Source of the DNA: Thiohalomonas denitrificans
GTDB lineage: Bacteria > Pseudomonadota > Gammaproteobacteria > Thiohalomonadales > Thiohalomonadaceae
Assembly (NCBI RefSeq): GCF_016841685.1
Contig: NZ_JAENYR010000003.1
Location: 1 to 64,000 of the forward strand
Reading direction: 5' to 3'
Length of the DNA stretch: 64,000 nt
Part shown: positions 26,305 to 34,979 of the stretch, one piece after another
Position numbering within the stretch: the stretch's first letter is position 1
Layout of the letters: each line of letters opens with the position of its first letter
Program-made: the position numbers and the translations under genes
Notes under the pieces: model-generated
Told to the model about the DNA's origin: nothing
Databases searched by the model: none
What the model saw: the letters and a program-made list of their open reading frames with translations, nothing else

Positions 26305-29300
26305 ATGAGCAAGAATCGTCGTCAGTTCATCAAGGGTATGGGTGCAGTGGGTGCCCTGGCTGCTTTCGGTATCGGTTACAGCCACACTGCCGATCAATTT
26401 CTGAAGGGCTTCCTGGATCGCACCCGCGCCAATGATCCCTTCGCGGGTAATGCCCCCCAACCCGAATACCAGGTTGACCCGGTGACCGGTCAGGTCCGGC
26501 TCAATCCGGCGCAGCAGGTGTCGTACACGGTATGCATGGGGTGCACCACCCTGTGCGGTGTTCGGGTTCGTATCGACAAGGCCAACGACCAGGTTTTGCG
26601 GGTTAGCGGCAATCCCTACCACACCCTGTCCGCTGATCCGCACCTGCCGTACGAGACCTCGGTGCTGGAGAGCTTCGCCGGGGTGAGCCGGCACAAGGAA
26701 CGGGGGCTGGAAGGCCGCGCCACTGCCTGTGCCCGCGGCAATGCGGTGTTGGCCAAGCTCGACAGTCCACAGCGGGTGCGCGTACCGCTGAAGCGGATTG
26801 GCAAACGCGGCGCCGGGCTATGGGCACCGATCTCCTTCGAACAGCTGGTCGAAGAGGTAGTCGAGGGCGGTGACCTGTTCCGGGAAGGCGACGTCGGGGG
26901 GCTGCGGGCGATTCGTGATGTGGAGACCCCGCTCGACCCGGAGCAGCCCGAATTGGGGCCGAAGTCGAACCAGATGGTGTTCATGTCGGCCTTCAACGAT
27001 GGTCGTCTGGCCTTCGCCAAGCGCTTTGCCATCAAGAGCTTCGGCACTCGTAATTTCGCCGGCCACCGCTCCTACTGCGGGCTGTCGATGCGCTCGGGCT
27101 ATGCCGCGCTGCTCGACAACTGGAAGGCGCAGCCGCACCTGAAGCCGGATTTCGCCAACTCCGAATTTCTGCTGTTCATCGGCACCTCACCGGGCAATGC
27201 CGGTAACCCGTTCAAACGCCAGGGTCACCTGATCGCGAAAGGACGCAGCCGTGGCCTCAAGTACGTGGTGGTCGATCCGGTGCTGACCAATGCCGACAAT
27301 ATTGCAGCCGAGGACAACGGCCGCTGGTTGCCGATTCGGCCCAACACCGACGGCGCCCTGACCATGGGCATGATCCGCTGGATCATGGAACAGGACGCCT
27401 ACGACGCCAGATTCCTGGCCAGCCCCAATCCCGCGGCCGCGACCAGGGTGGGCGAAGCAAGCTGGTCCAACGCCACTCACCTGGTGATCGTCGAGCCGGG
27501 CGCTGATTTCGGGCGCATGCTGCGTGGCTCAGACCTCGGCCTCGAGCCGAAAGGAGGTGATGACGATCCGTTTGTGGTGGCGGACGAGATGGGGAAACTG
27601 CACTCCCACACGGCAGGTGATCGCGGCGAGCTGTTCTACCAGGGGCAAGCTCCGTTGGCCGAAGGCGGTGAGGTGGCGGTTGCCACCAGTCTGGCGCTGC
27701 TGCGTGAGGCCGCCTTCGAGCACACACTGGCGGAATACGCCGATGCCTGTGATATTGCCGAGGCCGAGATTGCCGAACTCGCCCGTGAGTTCACCAGTCA
27801 CGGAAAGCGCGCCGCGGTGGATACCCATGGCGGTACCATGGGCAGCAACGGCTTCTATGCCGCCTATGCCATCGTCATGCTCAATGCCCTGATCGGCAAC
27901 CTCAATCATCAGGGTGGTACCAGTGCCGGTGGTGGTCGCTTCAAGGATGTGGCGCCGGGGCCACGCTACAACCTGGCCACTTTCAAGGGCATGCAGAAGC
28001 CCAAGGGTGTCGGTCTCGGCCGCAACGGTTTTCCGTACGAGAAAACCACCGAGTTCAAACGCAAGCAGGCGGTTGGCAAGCCCTACCCGTCGGAGGCACC
28101 CTGGCTCCCTCTCAGCCCGAACATGAGTTCGGAGTTCCTGCCGGCCATGCTCAATGGTTATCCCTACAGCGCCAAGGCACTGATCCTCTGGAGTACCAAC
28201 CCGGTCTATGGGGTGTCCGGCATGACGGAACAGGTAAGGGAGCGGCTCGCCAATCCAAAGGTCGTGCCACTCATCGTTTCCATCGATCCGTTTATCAATG
28301 AGACGAACCAGTACGCCGACTATATCGTTCCCGATTCGGTACTCTACGAGAGCTGGGGCTGGGCGAGCGCCTGGGGTGGCCATCTGGCCAAGGTCAACTC
28401 TGCCCGCTGGCCTGTGGTCGAACCGCGTCAGGCGCGTGCGGCTAACGGGCAGGTAATGGAGATGGAAAGCTTCCTTATTGCGGTCGGCAAGCGTATGGGG
28501 CTGCCGGGCTATAGTGCCGGTGCGATTACCGATAGTGACGGTAACGAGTATCCGATCGAGCGGGCTGAGGACTGGTATCTGCGGGCAGCGGCCAACATTG
28601 CATTCGACGGCACGCCGGTACCCGATGCCGACGATGACGAGATCGCCGCCACCGGTGTTACCCGCCTCTTGCCGGAACTGAAACGGGTGCTCAAGCGCGA
28701 GGAGTGGCGCAAGGTGGCTTACCTCTATGCCCGCGGTGGGCGCTTCGAGGACCCGGAAGCGGCCTATGATGATAAATTTCTCCGCAAGCGCTACCCGCGG
28801 GCGATGCAGCTATACAATGAGCAATTGGCTCTGGCGCGCAATAGCCTTACCGGCAAGCGCTATCGGGGCACCCCGTATTGGCAGCCACCCGTGCTTGCCG
28901 ATGGAACGCCACTGGAAGAGGTCTACCCGGCTGAGGTATGGCCGTTGCGGGTTGTCAGTACCAAATCGCAGTTGCAGTCATCGCACACCATCGGGACCGC
29001 ACGGCTGCAGCAAATCCAGCCGGCCAATCCTATCGGGTTGCACTACGACGATGCCGCGAAGCTCGGCGTAAAAACCGGCGACCACATCCGGGTAGTCAGC
29101 CCCGAAGGCAGTGTGGAGGGGGTTGTCCTGGTCCGTGGCGGGATACAGCGCGGCGTGATCGGGATCGAGCACGGTTTCGGTCACCGGGAGCTCGGAGCAC
29201 GGATGCATCGGCTGGGTGAAAACCCGTTGCCGAAGGCAGTCGCCGCCGGAGCCGGCGTCAACCACAACGAACTCGGCTGTCCGGAACCGCACCGCCCCGG

Positions 29301-29376
29301 AGTCACCTTCCTGACCGACTGGGTAGTGGGCAACGTCGCCAGGCAAGGGTTGCCGGCACGTATCGAGTTCATTTGA
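26305..29376 (+). CDS. ttrA: TtrA, molybdopterin catalytic subunit of tetrathionate reductase
   Basis: Catalytic subunit reducing tetrathionate to thiosulfate in the periplasm. The 1023-residue protein starts with a Tat-like signal (NRRQFIKGMGAVGALAAFG), then an N-terminal [4Fe-4S] motif (CMGCTTLCGV with a distal ACARG), and a Mo-ligand cysteine in GHRSYCGLSMRSGY. Further molybdopterin-binding segments include LIGNLNHQGGTSAGG and the C-terminal domain with LHYDDAAKLGVKTGDHIRV. The ATG at 26305 follows GAGGAG and is preferred to the 26281 ORF start. Related arsenate or thiosulfate reductases are alternatives, but the ttrSRBC context favours tetrathionate. Confidence 0.9.
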   Translation: MSKNRRQFIKGMGAVGALAAFGIGYSHTADQFLKGFLDRTRANDPFAGNAPQPEYQVDPVTGQVRLNPAQQVSYTVCMGCTTLCGVRVRIDKANDQVLRVSGNPYHTLSADPHLPYETSVLESFAGVSRHKERGLEGRATACARGNAVLAKLDSPQRVRVPLKRIGKRGAGLWAPISFEQLVEEVVEGGDLFREGDVGGLRAIRDVETPLDPEQPELGPKSNQMVFMSAFNDGRLAFAKRFAIKSFGTRNFAGHRSYCGLSMRSGYAALLDNWKAQPHLKPDFANSEFLLFIGTSPGNAGNPFKRQGHLIAKGRSRGLKYVVVDPVLTNADNIAAEDNGRWLPIRPNTDGALTMGMIRWIMEQDAYDARFLASPNPAAATRVGEASWSNATHLVIVEPGADFGRMLRGSDLGLEPKGGDDDPFVVADEMGKLHSHTAGDRGELFYQGQAPLAEGGEVAVATSLALLREAAFEHTLAEYADACDIAEAEIAELAREFTSHGKRAAVDTHGGTMGSNGFYAAYAIVMLNALIGNLNHQGGTSAGGGRFKDVAPGPRYNLATFKGMQKPKGVGLGRNGFPYEKTTEFKRKQAVGKPYPSEAPWLPLSPNMSSEFLPAMLNGYPYSAKALILWSTNPVYGVSGMTEQVRERLANPKVVPLIVSIDPFINETNQYADYIVPDSVLYESWGWASAWGGHLAKVNSARWPVVEPRQARAANGQVMEMESFLIAVGKRMGLPGYSAGAITDSDGNEYPIERAEDWYLRAAANIAFDGTPVPDADDDEIAATGVTRLLPELKRVLKREEWRKVAYLYARGGRFEDPEAAYDDKFLRKRYPRAMQLYNEQLALARNSLTGKRYRGTPYWQPPVLADGTPLEEVYPAEVWPLRVVSTKSQLQSSHTIGTARLQQIQPANPIGLHYDDAAKLGVKTGDHIRVVSPEGSVEGVVLVRGGIQRGVIGIEHGFGHRELGARMHRLGENPLPKAVAAGAGVNHNELGCPEPHRPGVTFLTDWVVGNVARQGLPARIEFI

Positions 29377-29389
29377 GACTGAGCGGGGG

Positions 29390-29417
29390 CGCCAGGAGGG
29401 TGGAACCCTCCCTGGCG
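29390..29417 (+). terminator. Hairpin after ttrA
   Basis: CGCCAGGAGGGT-gga-ACCCTCCCTGGCG forms a strong stem with one bulged base, 14 bp after the ttrA stop. There is no T-run behind it, so it may protect the transcript end or be a weak or Rho-assisted terminator. Confidence 0.5.
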
Positions 29418-29496
29418 TTCCGACAGGTCGATTGCGACACCCACTGACCCATCGTATACTTTACTTACCAACTGGGAATTCGGCTGATTTGCCTGA

Positions 29497-29898
29497 ATGA
29501 AGTCTACGCGAAACATATGCTGGCCCTTTGCTCTCCTGGCCTATCTCTTCACGGGATTGGCCCTGGCCGGTATCGCCTTGCCCGGACTGCCGACCGTGCC
29601 GTTTCTGCTGGTGGCTGCATGGGCCGCCAGCCGTGGCTCCAAAAGACTGCGGTGTTGGCTGGAAGCGCACCGCCATCTGGGGCCTCTGTTGTACTGCTGG
29701 GAGCAGGAGCGCGCGATACCGCGGCGTGCCAAGCAGATGACGGTACTGCTACTTTTCCCGAGTTGGTTCTGGATCGCCTGGGTCAGTAGTGGGACGGCCG
29801 TGCCGGTCGCCATGGCGGTTCTGTTTATGACGGTGGCAGTGTACGTGGTGACGCGGCCCAATCCGACTCAACCCGTCCGCTTGTCTGCAGGAGAATAG
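29497..29898 (+). CDS. YbaN-family (DUF454) membrane protein
   Basis: A 133-residue inner-membrane protein with two hydrophobic hairpins. The signature GIALPGLPTVPFLLVAAWAASRGSKRL followed by WLEAHRHLGPLLYCWEQERAIPRRAK is typical of the YbaN/DUF454 family, whose function is unknown. It stands alone after ttrA, with a separate start, and its end converges on the spermidine-synthase-like gene. Confidence 0.85.
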   Translation: MKSTRNICWPFALLAYLFTGLALAGIALPGLPTVPFLLVAAWAASRGSKRLRCWLEAHRHLGPLLYCWEQERAIPRRAKQMTVLLLFPSWFWIAWVSSGTAVPVAMAVLFMTVAVYVVTRPNPTQPVRLSAGE

Positions 29899-29920
29899 CC
29901 CTCCGCAGCGGCTGGTCGTT

Positions 29921-30604
29921 TTACGACGGCCGAGTGGCCAACCAGATGGTGTGCCGGGCGCCCTTTTTCGGGCCGTGGGCCCGCGCTATCGTCTCCTCGA
30001 CATCGAACCCGACCTGTCGCAGGCGATCGGCGAAAGCCCCGTCGGGACCTGCCGACCAGATAGCCAGTACCCCCGCAGACCGCAGCGCGTCGAAGGCGGC
30101 TTCCAGTCCCTTGAAGGAGTAGAGCCAGTCGTTTTTACGACGGGTCAGGCCCTCCGGGCCGTTGTCCACGTCGAGCAGGATGGCATCGAATGCACTCTTC
30201 TCGCGTTTCAGAACCACCCCGACATCGCCGCCATGCACGACAGTGCGCGGATCCTCGAGCGGGTGTCCGGCCAGAGCGCCCAACAGTTCCCGGTTCCATT
30301 GCACCACCGCCGGCACCAGTTCGGCCACCGTCACTTCGGCACCGGGCGGGAGCTGCTTCAGTGCCGCCGCGAGGGTGAAGCCCATGCCCAATCCACCGAC
30401 CAGCACCCGCGGTCTGGCCCGATCGGCCACCTGCGAGCAGGCCCGTTCGGCCAAGGCGTCCTCGGAACCATGGAGCCGACTGTTCATCAGCTCACCACCG
30501 CCGCCGGATACCAGAATCGAGTACTCTTCGCGACGCCGGTAAAGCCGAAGTTCACCCCGTTCGCCGGTAACGGGCGCGGTATCCAGCAGTTCCCAGGGGG
30601 TCAC
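29921..30604 (-). CDS. Spermidine-synthase-like protein
   Basis: A 227-residue protein of the polyamine synthase/SAM-fold group. It has the nucleotide-binding glycine stretch RVLVGGLGMGFTLAAAL, the acidic residue of VTVAELVPAVVQWNRE, and FDAILLDVDNGPEGL where spermidine synthases hold their catalytic Asp. The protein is shorter than true SpeE (about 280 residues) and lacks the N-terminal beta-strand domain, so polyamine synthesis is not assured; a methyltransferase is possible. The start is GTG at 30604. Confidence 0.75.
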   Translation of the reverse strand: MTPWELLDTAPVTGERGELRLYRRREEYSILVSGGGGELMNSRLHGSEDALAERACSQVADRARPRVLVGGLGMGFTLAAALKQLPPGAEVTVAELVPAVVQWNRELLGALAGHPLEDPRTVVHGGDVGVVLKREKSAFDAILLDVDNGPEGLTRRKNDWLYSFKGLEAAFDALRSAGVLAIWSAGPDGAFADRLRQVGFDVEETIARAHGPKKGARHTIWLATRPS

Positions 30605-30702
30605 GAGGAAGTCCGGTCGATACAGCAGAGGCTGCTCGATCCTTGCGGACCGGCAGTTCCGGTGGAGTGGCGCATTTGGGGATGGACGTCCACAGTGGGC
30701 TC

Positions 30703-31143
30703 TTACCAGCTTTTGTAAGGCAGGAATTTTCCGTTCATGGTGACCACCACGCGGTCACCGGCCGGGTTCTCCTCCTTGTCGATGTCCATTGAAAAATCGA
30801 TGGCGCTCATGATCCCGTCACCGAACTTCTCGTGGATCAGTTCCTTGATGGTCTCTCCATAGACACCGACGATCTCGTACCAGCGATAGATCACCGGATC
30901 GGTCGGGATAGCCTGGTCCCACCGCTTGTGCGGGAACGCCTGCAGCGCAGTGGATACCTCGGCGGGCAGATTCAGTACCTCACAAAGCTTGTCGGCAAAT
31001 TCCGGCTTGAGGCTGTTCATGCCCAGACAGGCCGAGGTGAGGAATACCGGGGCCAGACCGGCCTCTGCGGCAATGGCCTCCCACCCCAGGCCGGACCGGG
31101 CTTTGGCGGCCATGATCACTTCGGTCATTTCCAGTTTTTTCAT
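30703..31143 (-). CDS. cynS: Cyanate hydratase (cyanase)
   Basis: Breaks down cyanate with bicarbonate to ammonia and CO2, for detoxification or nitrogen supply. The 146 residues match the family length: an N-terminal helical bundle (KARSGLGWEAIAAEAGLAPVFLTSACLG) and the catalytic C-terminal half with YRWYEIVGVYGETIKELIHEKFGDGIMSAIDF, which includes the active-site Arg, Glu and Ser. An AGGAGATAAACC ribosome site precedes the ATG. It follows a Crp/Fnr-type regulator by 59 bp on the same strand, so the two are probably co-transcribed. Confidence 0.95.
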   Translation of the reverse strand: MKKLEMTEVIMAAKARSGLGWEAIAAEAGLAPVFLTSACLGMNSLKPEFADKLCEVLNLPAEVSTALQAFPHKRWDQAIPTDPVIYRWYEIVGVYGETIKELIHEKFGDGIMSAIDFSMDIDKEENPAGDRVVVTMNGKFLPYKSW

Positions 31144-31202
31144 GGTTTATCTCCTGGTTGCAACCTGATGGGAGCACCTTCGCAGATTTCCGGCGCCATT
31201 CA

Positions 31203-31931
31203 TCAGCGATCGGTAAGGACGAAAAATTCCTCCTCCAGCTCATCGAGGATATTGTCGACCTTGCAGAAGCGGCGAAGCGCATCGATATCGTGGATGTGAA
31301 CTTCATCTTCCGTCACATCGACACCTTCATTGCGCAGGGTGACAATGGCCCGGGACATGCTCTCCGGTGTCATGTGCAGGCGGGCGGCAATCAGCTTCTT
31401 GACAAAGGGAAGTGCCAGCGTGTTGCTGTCGCCTTTTTCCACCAGGCCCAGCAGGTAGATCCCCAGCCGCTGTGCCGCCGTCCTCAGGCGCAGGTCCTTT
31501 ACGTGCCGGACCATTTGCCGATACTGGTTTGCCAGCGAGGCGACCATGGTCAGCGCCAGTTGCGATTCGTCCGATACCAGCTGGCGCAACAGTGCACTCG
31601 GGACCAGCAGGACTTCGACATCGGTGATGGCCTGGGCCGACATGAGGTACGGCTTGGAGGTCAGTACGGCCGCCATCAGGAAGCAGTCGACAGGTTGCAG
31701 CAGCTCGATGATCGTCTCCCGGCCATCGAGAGAGCTGGTTGTCATTTTAACGGTTCCGTCGAACAGCACATGCAGGTGATCGGGCTTGTCGCTGGCCTTG
31801 AACAGGAAGTTCTTGGGACCGTAGGAGGCAGGAACCGCCTCCTGGCTAAGTGCTTTTAGCACCCCGGCGGAGAGGTCGCAGAAAAGCGGTACGCGACGTA
31901 GCGCCAGTTCGATATCACTCGGGTTTTGCAT
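31203..31931 (-). CDS. Crp/Fnr-family regulator upstream of cynS
   Basis: A 242-residue transcription factor with an N-terminal cyclic-nucleotide-binding-like beta-barrel (residues about 20-130), a dimerisation helix and a helix-turn-helix (KKLIAARLHMTPESMSRAIVTLRN). The N-terminus has only one cysteine (LFCDL), so no Fnr-type iron-sulfur cluster is expected. The C-terminus carries an acidic extension (DELEEEFFVLTDR). The ligand is unknown; a DNR-like NO/heme sensor or another effector is possible. Position suggests control of cyanase. Confidence 0.8.
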   Translation of the reverse strand: MQNPSDIELALRRVPLFCDLSAGVLKALSQEAVPASYGPKNFLFKASDKPDHLHVLFDGTVKMTTSSLDGRETIIELLQPVDCFLMAAVLTSKPYLMSAQAITDVEVLLVPSALLRQLVSDESQLALTMVASLANQYRQMVRHVKDLRLRTAAQRLGIYLLGLVEKGDSNTLALPFVKKLIAARLHMTPESMSRAIVTLRNEGVDVTEDEVHIHDIDALRRFCKVDNILDELEEEFFVLTDR

Positions 31932-32036
31932 ACCATGAGCCCTTATAAGGCGGTTATAGTGTGGCGTTATGATGCAGTAATCTCAACAAAGAACAAGGAC
32001 AGTCTTTGACTGTGACAGGATCCATTGGTGCCCCCG

Positions 32037-32102
32037 TTTCGCCGTCTCTCAGCCCTGCGGTATACTTGTAGCCAATGAAAACGCCCGCGTTGCGGGCTTT
32101 TT
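32037..32102 (+). promoter_or_regulatory. argG promoter and early hairpin (possible attenuator)
   Basis: TTTCGC, 18 bp and TATACT (32061-32066) form a promoter candidate. GCCCGC-gtt-GCGGGC followed by TTTTT (32083-32102) is a compact intrinsic terminator lying between that promoter and the argG start at 32128. Transcripts from this promoter would meet the hairpin almost at once, so attenuation is conceivable. Alternatively it terminates some upstream plus-strand transcript. No arginine-rich leader peptide is seen. Confidence 0.5.
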
Positions 32103-32127
32103 GCATCTTTAGCCATCGGGAGTCCCC

Positions 32128-33339
32128 ATGTCCGAGATCAAGAAAGTCGTGCTTGCCTATTCCGGCGGCCTCGATACCTCCATTATCCTCAAATGGCTCG
32201 AGGATACCTACCATTGCGAGGTGGTGACCTTTACCGCCGATATCGGTCAGGGCGAGGAGGTCGAACCGGCACGCGCCAAGGCCCAGGCCATGGGCGTCAA
32301 GGAGATCTACATCGAGGACCTGCGTGAGGAGTTTGCGCGCGATTACGTCTTCCCGATGTTCCGGGCCAATGCTATCTACGAGGGTGAGTATCGGCTTGGT
32401 ACCTCCATCGCGCGGCCGTTGATCGCCAAACGCCTGGTGGAGATTGCCAACGAGACCGGGGCCGATGCGATCTCTCACGGCGCGACGGGCAAGGGTAACG
32501 ACCAGGTGCGTTTCGAACTGGGCGCCTATGCGCTGAAGCCGGATGTGAAGGTGATTGCACCCTGGCGGGAATGGGACCTGCTCTCGCGTGAAAAGCTGAT
32601 GGCCTACGCCGAGGAGCACGGCATTCCGGTAGACTTCAAAAAGGGCAGGAAGTCCCCCTATTCCATGGACGCCAACCTGATGCACATCTCCTACGAGGGC
32701 GGCATCCTGGAGGACCCGTGGGCCGAACCGGAAGAGGAAATGTGGCGCTGGACAGTCGCACCGGAGGCAGCACCGGACAAGCCAACCTTGCTGGAGTTGA
32801 CCTACGAGAAGGGTGATATCGTCGCCATCGATGGCAAGCCGATGACACCCGCCCAGGTAATGGAGTCCCTCAATAAGGTGGGCGGCGAGAACGGCATCGG
32901 GCGGGATGATCTGGTCGAGAACCGCTACGTCGGCATGAAGTCCCGCGGCTGCTACGAAACCCCCGCCGGAGCAATCATGTTGCGTGCCCATCGGGCCATG
33001 GAGTCCCTGACCCTCGACCGTGAAGTGGCGCACCTGAAAGATGAACTCATGCCCAAGTATGCCGAGATCATCTACAACGGTTATTGGTGGAGTCCGGAGC
33101 GGCAGATGATGCAGAAGATGATCGATGCCTCGCAGGAAAACGTCAACGGCAAGGTTCGCGTCAAGCTTTACAAGGGCAACGTCATCATTGCCGGCCGCCA
33201 GTCCGACAGCGACTCACTGTTCGACGAGAGCATCGCCACCTTCGAGGATGATGCCGGCGCCTACGATCAGAAAGACGCCGAAGGCTTCATCAAGCTGAAC
33301 GCCCTGCGCCTGCGCATCGCAGCCCGTAAACGCGGCTAA
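32128..33339 (+). CDS. argG: Argininosuccinate synthase
   Basis: Joins citrulline and aspartate with ATP in arginine synthesis. The 403 residues match the usual length. It starts with the PP-loop [15 protein letters not shown], followed by [15 protein letters not shown] and the C-terminal multimerisation region ([19 protein letters not shown]). CGGGAG, 8 bp before the ATG, is the ribosome site. It appears monocistronic, with a hairpin before it and palindromic repeats after it. Confidence 0.97.
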   Translation: MSEIKKVVLAYSGGLDTSIILKWLEDTYHCEVVTFTADIGQGEEVEPARAKAQAMGVKEIYIEDLREEFARDYVFPMFRANAIYEGEYRLGTSIARPLIAKRLVEIANETGADAISHGATGKGNDQVRFELGAYALKPDVKVIAPWREWDLLSREKLMAYAEEHGIPVDFKKGRKSPYSMDANLMHISYEGGILEDPWAEPEEEMWRWTVAPEAAPDKPTLLELTYEKGDIVAIDGKPMTPAQVMESLNKVGGENGIGRDDLVENRYVGMKSRGCYETPAGAIMLRAHRAMESLTLDREVAHLKDELMPKYAEIIYNGYWWSPERQMMQKMIDASQENVNGKVRVKLYKGNVIIAGRQSDSDSLFDESIATFEDDAGAYDQKDAEGFIKLNALRLRIAARKRG

Positions 33340-33356
33340 ACTGCATTTCTAACCGC

Positions 33357-33537
33357 CAAAGAAATGATTTGGACCGCGGAGACGCGGAGTGCGCTGAGAT
33401 TCGCAGAGGATTACAGTTAACGGAACCGTAGCCCGGTTTATTTCCTCTGCGGTCCTCCGCGTACTCTGTGCCTCTGCGGTGAATCTGTCAGTTGTTCTTT
33501 GCGCTCTTGGCGTCCTTTGCGGTAAATCGCTTTTGGA
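33357..33537. repeat. ACCGC-type intergenic palindromes between argG and gloA
   Basis: The gap holds accgcggagacgcggagtgc followed later by the opposite-sense strings ctctgcggtcctccgcgtac and gcctctgcggtgaatc, then ctttgcggtaaatcgc. These are arms of the dispersed ACCGCAGAG...CTCTGCGGT family found in many gaps of this window. No gene is supported here. Confidence 0.6.
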
Positions 33538-33544
33538 GGTTCTG

Positions 33545-33928
33545 ATGCGGATTTTGCACACCATGCTACGGGTAGGCGATCTCACTCGCTCCATCGATTT
33601 CTACACCAACGTGCTCGGGATGAAGCTCCTCCGGCAAAAGGAGTATCCGGAGGGGGAGTTCACCCTTGCGTTCGTTGGCTACGGGGAGGAGTCGGAGCAG
33701 GCGGTTATCGAATTCACCTACAACTGGGGCGTCGATCATTACGACCTCGGCGACGGGTACGGCCACATCGCCCTGGAGGTGGAGGATGTCTATCAGGCGG
33801 CCGAGGCGATCCGGGAGCGTGGCGGCAAGATCCTGCGCGAACCCGGCCCCATGCATGCCGGCACCACCATTATCGCCTTCGTGGAAGACCCCGACGGCTA
33901 TGCCATCGAGTTGATCGGCAAGAAGTAA
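33545..33928 (+). CDS. gloA: Lactoylglutathione lyase (glyoxalase I)
   Basis: Converts the methylglyoxal-glutathione adduct to S-lactoylglutathione. The 127 residues show two beta-alpha-beta-beta-beta modules with metal ligands in [13 protein letters not shown] (His5), VIEFTYNWG (Glu), [11 protein letters not shown] (His) and AIELIGKK (Glu), the Ni-type arrangement. The ORF opens at 33479 inside repeat DNA; the ATG at 33545 follows GGAGGT with correct spacing and matches the family start. Confidence 0.95.
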   Translation: MRILHTMLRVGDLTRSIDFYTNVLGMKLLRQKEYPEGEFTLAFVGYGEESEQAVIEFTYNWGVDHYDLGDGYGHIALEVEDVYQAAEAIRERGGKILREPGPMHAGTTIIAFVEDPDGYAIELIGKK

Positions 33929-33937
33929 CGGCGATAT

Positions 33938-34086
33938 CTCACCGCAGAGACGCGGAGAGCGCAGAGGAACGCAGGGTTTTTGAAAGGGTGAGCGCGAGCG
34001 CCGTCTGGCTTCCCTCTGAATTCGATTCTTGTGGCTTGATGGGGTTCGTTGTACTCACCCCATCCTACGCGCCTCTGCGGTGCAAC
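33938..34086. repeat. ACCGCAGAG-family palindrome after gloA
   Basis: The element starts tcaccgcagagacgcggaga and ends cgcgcctctgcggtgcaa about 150 bp later. Its ends are inverted repeats of each other. The middle is unrelated to other copies. It separates convergent gloA and the DUF1841 gene. Confidence 0.6.
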
Positions 34087-34098
34087 AGCTGTTGACGT

Positions 34099-34533
34099 TT
34101 ACTTACCCTTGGCCACCCGCCGGATGCAGTCGAGGTAGGCACGTTCGTCGGGTTCACTGCCGTGGCGGTGGGCGGACCAGAGCATTTGCCCCAGGCACTC
34201 CATCAGGCGATGTTCCGCCTCATGGATGTCTCCCACTTTCTTTAGCGCCTTTTTGTACAGCCGGGCGATACCCTCGGGCCGGTCGGTACTGATCTGCTCA
34301 TGGATGGCCAGGTGCATGCCCATGTGCAGGAAGGGGTTGGACTCGCCGCTTTCGGGCGTGTAATCGCGCTCCAGCACACCGGCGCTCTCCAGCGCTTTCT
34401 GATACTCCGGGTGCATTTCCACCACCGCTACGATCTGCGCCTCCAGCGGCTCCAGGGGAGCTCCCTCACGCCGTTTTTGCCACGCCTCCCGGTAGGCGGC
34501 CCGCATCGTGTTTCTGTCGTTTCCGAAAATCAT
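34099..34533 (-). CDS. DUF1841 family protein
   Basis: A 144-residue cytoplasmic protein with the family wording FGNDRNTMRAAYREAWQK, LEAQIVAVVEMHPEY, NPFLHMGMHLAIHEQISTDRP and HRLMECLGQMLW. The conserved histidines in MGMHLAIHEQ suggest metal or ligand binding, but no function is established. It lies between repeat elements and looks monocistronic. Confidence 0.88.
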   Translation of the reverse strand: MIFGNDRNTMRAAYREAWQKRREGAPLEPLEAQIVAVVEMHPEYQKALESAGVLERDYTPESGESNPFLHMGMHLAIHEQISTDRPEGIARLYKKALKKVGDIHEAEHRLMECLGQMLWSAHRHGSEPDERAYLDCIRRVAKGK

Positions 34534-34552
34534 GGTGCGGAAGTTAACCGCA

Positions 34553-34976
34553 AAGCCGTAAAGAAAAAAGAAATTTCACCGCAAAGGCGCAAAGAGCGCA
34601 AAGGGGCGCAGAGATCTTTGAATTATGTTCAGCTGCTTTCACCGTCGGCGATATGCAATCGCGGCGAGCGCCGCTCCTACCAAGCAGCCTTTCGATTCTC
34701 CATGCGAATCTCCGCGTACTCTGCGCCTCTGCGGTGCAATCGGGGGTGTCTAGTCCTCGGTCTAAAGAAAAGAATCTGCACCGCAGAGACGCGGAGAGCG
34801 CAGAGGGGCGCAGAGTTCCTTGAAATAATGGTCAGTTGCTTTCACCGTCGGCGATATGCAATCGCGGTGAGCGCCGCTCCTATCGAAGCAGCCCTTCGAT
34901 TTTTCCCTGCGAAACTCCGCGTACTCTGCGCCTCTGCGGTGCAGGTTTAGTGTTCTTTGCGCCTTTGCGGTTCGAA
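34553..34976. repeat. Two tandem ~220-bp units of ACCGCAGAG repeats
   Basis: Each unit contains a caccgca-type left arm, the string gctttcaccgtcggcgatat followed by gcaatcgcgg, agcgccgctcctac/t, and a right arm ctccgcgtactctgcgcctc. Unit one runs about 34.57-34.74 kb and unit two about 34.79-34.95 kb. The open plus-strand ORFs across it are by-products of the repeat. No gene is supported. Confidence 0.65.
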
Positions 34977-34979
34977 TTT

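Noticed and set aside
27529-28383. 284-aa minus-strand ORF inside ttrA
   Set aside because: It lies wholly within the well-supported ttrA frame and shows no domain.
34300-34950. Plus-strand 216-aa ORF over the repeats before nth
   Set aside because: It is made of the ACCGCAGAG repeat units read through and overlaps the DUF1841 gene.
33357-34976. CRISPR array
   Set aside because: Repeats are palindromic, differ in spacing and orientation, and are spread over many gaps, with no cas genes in the window.
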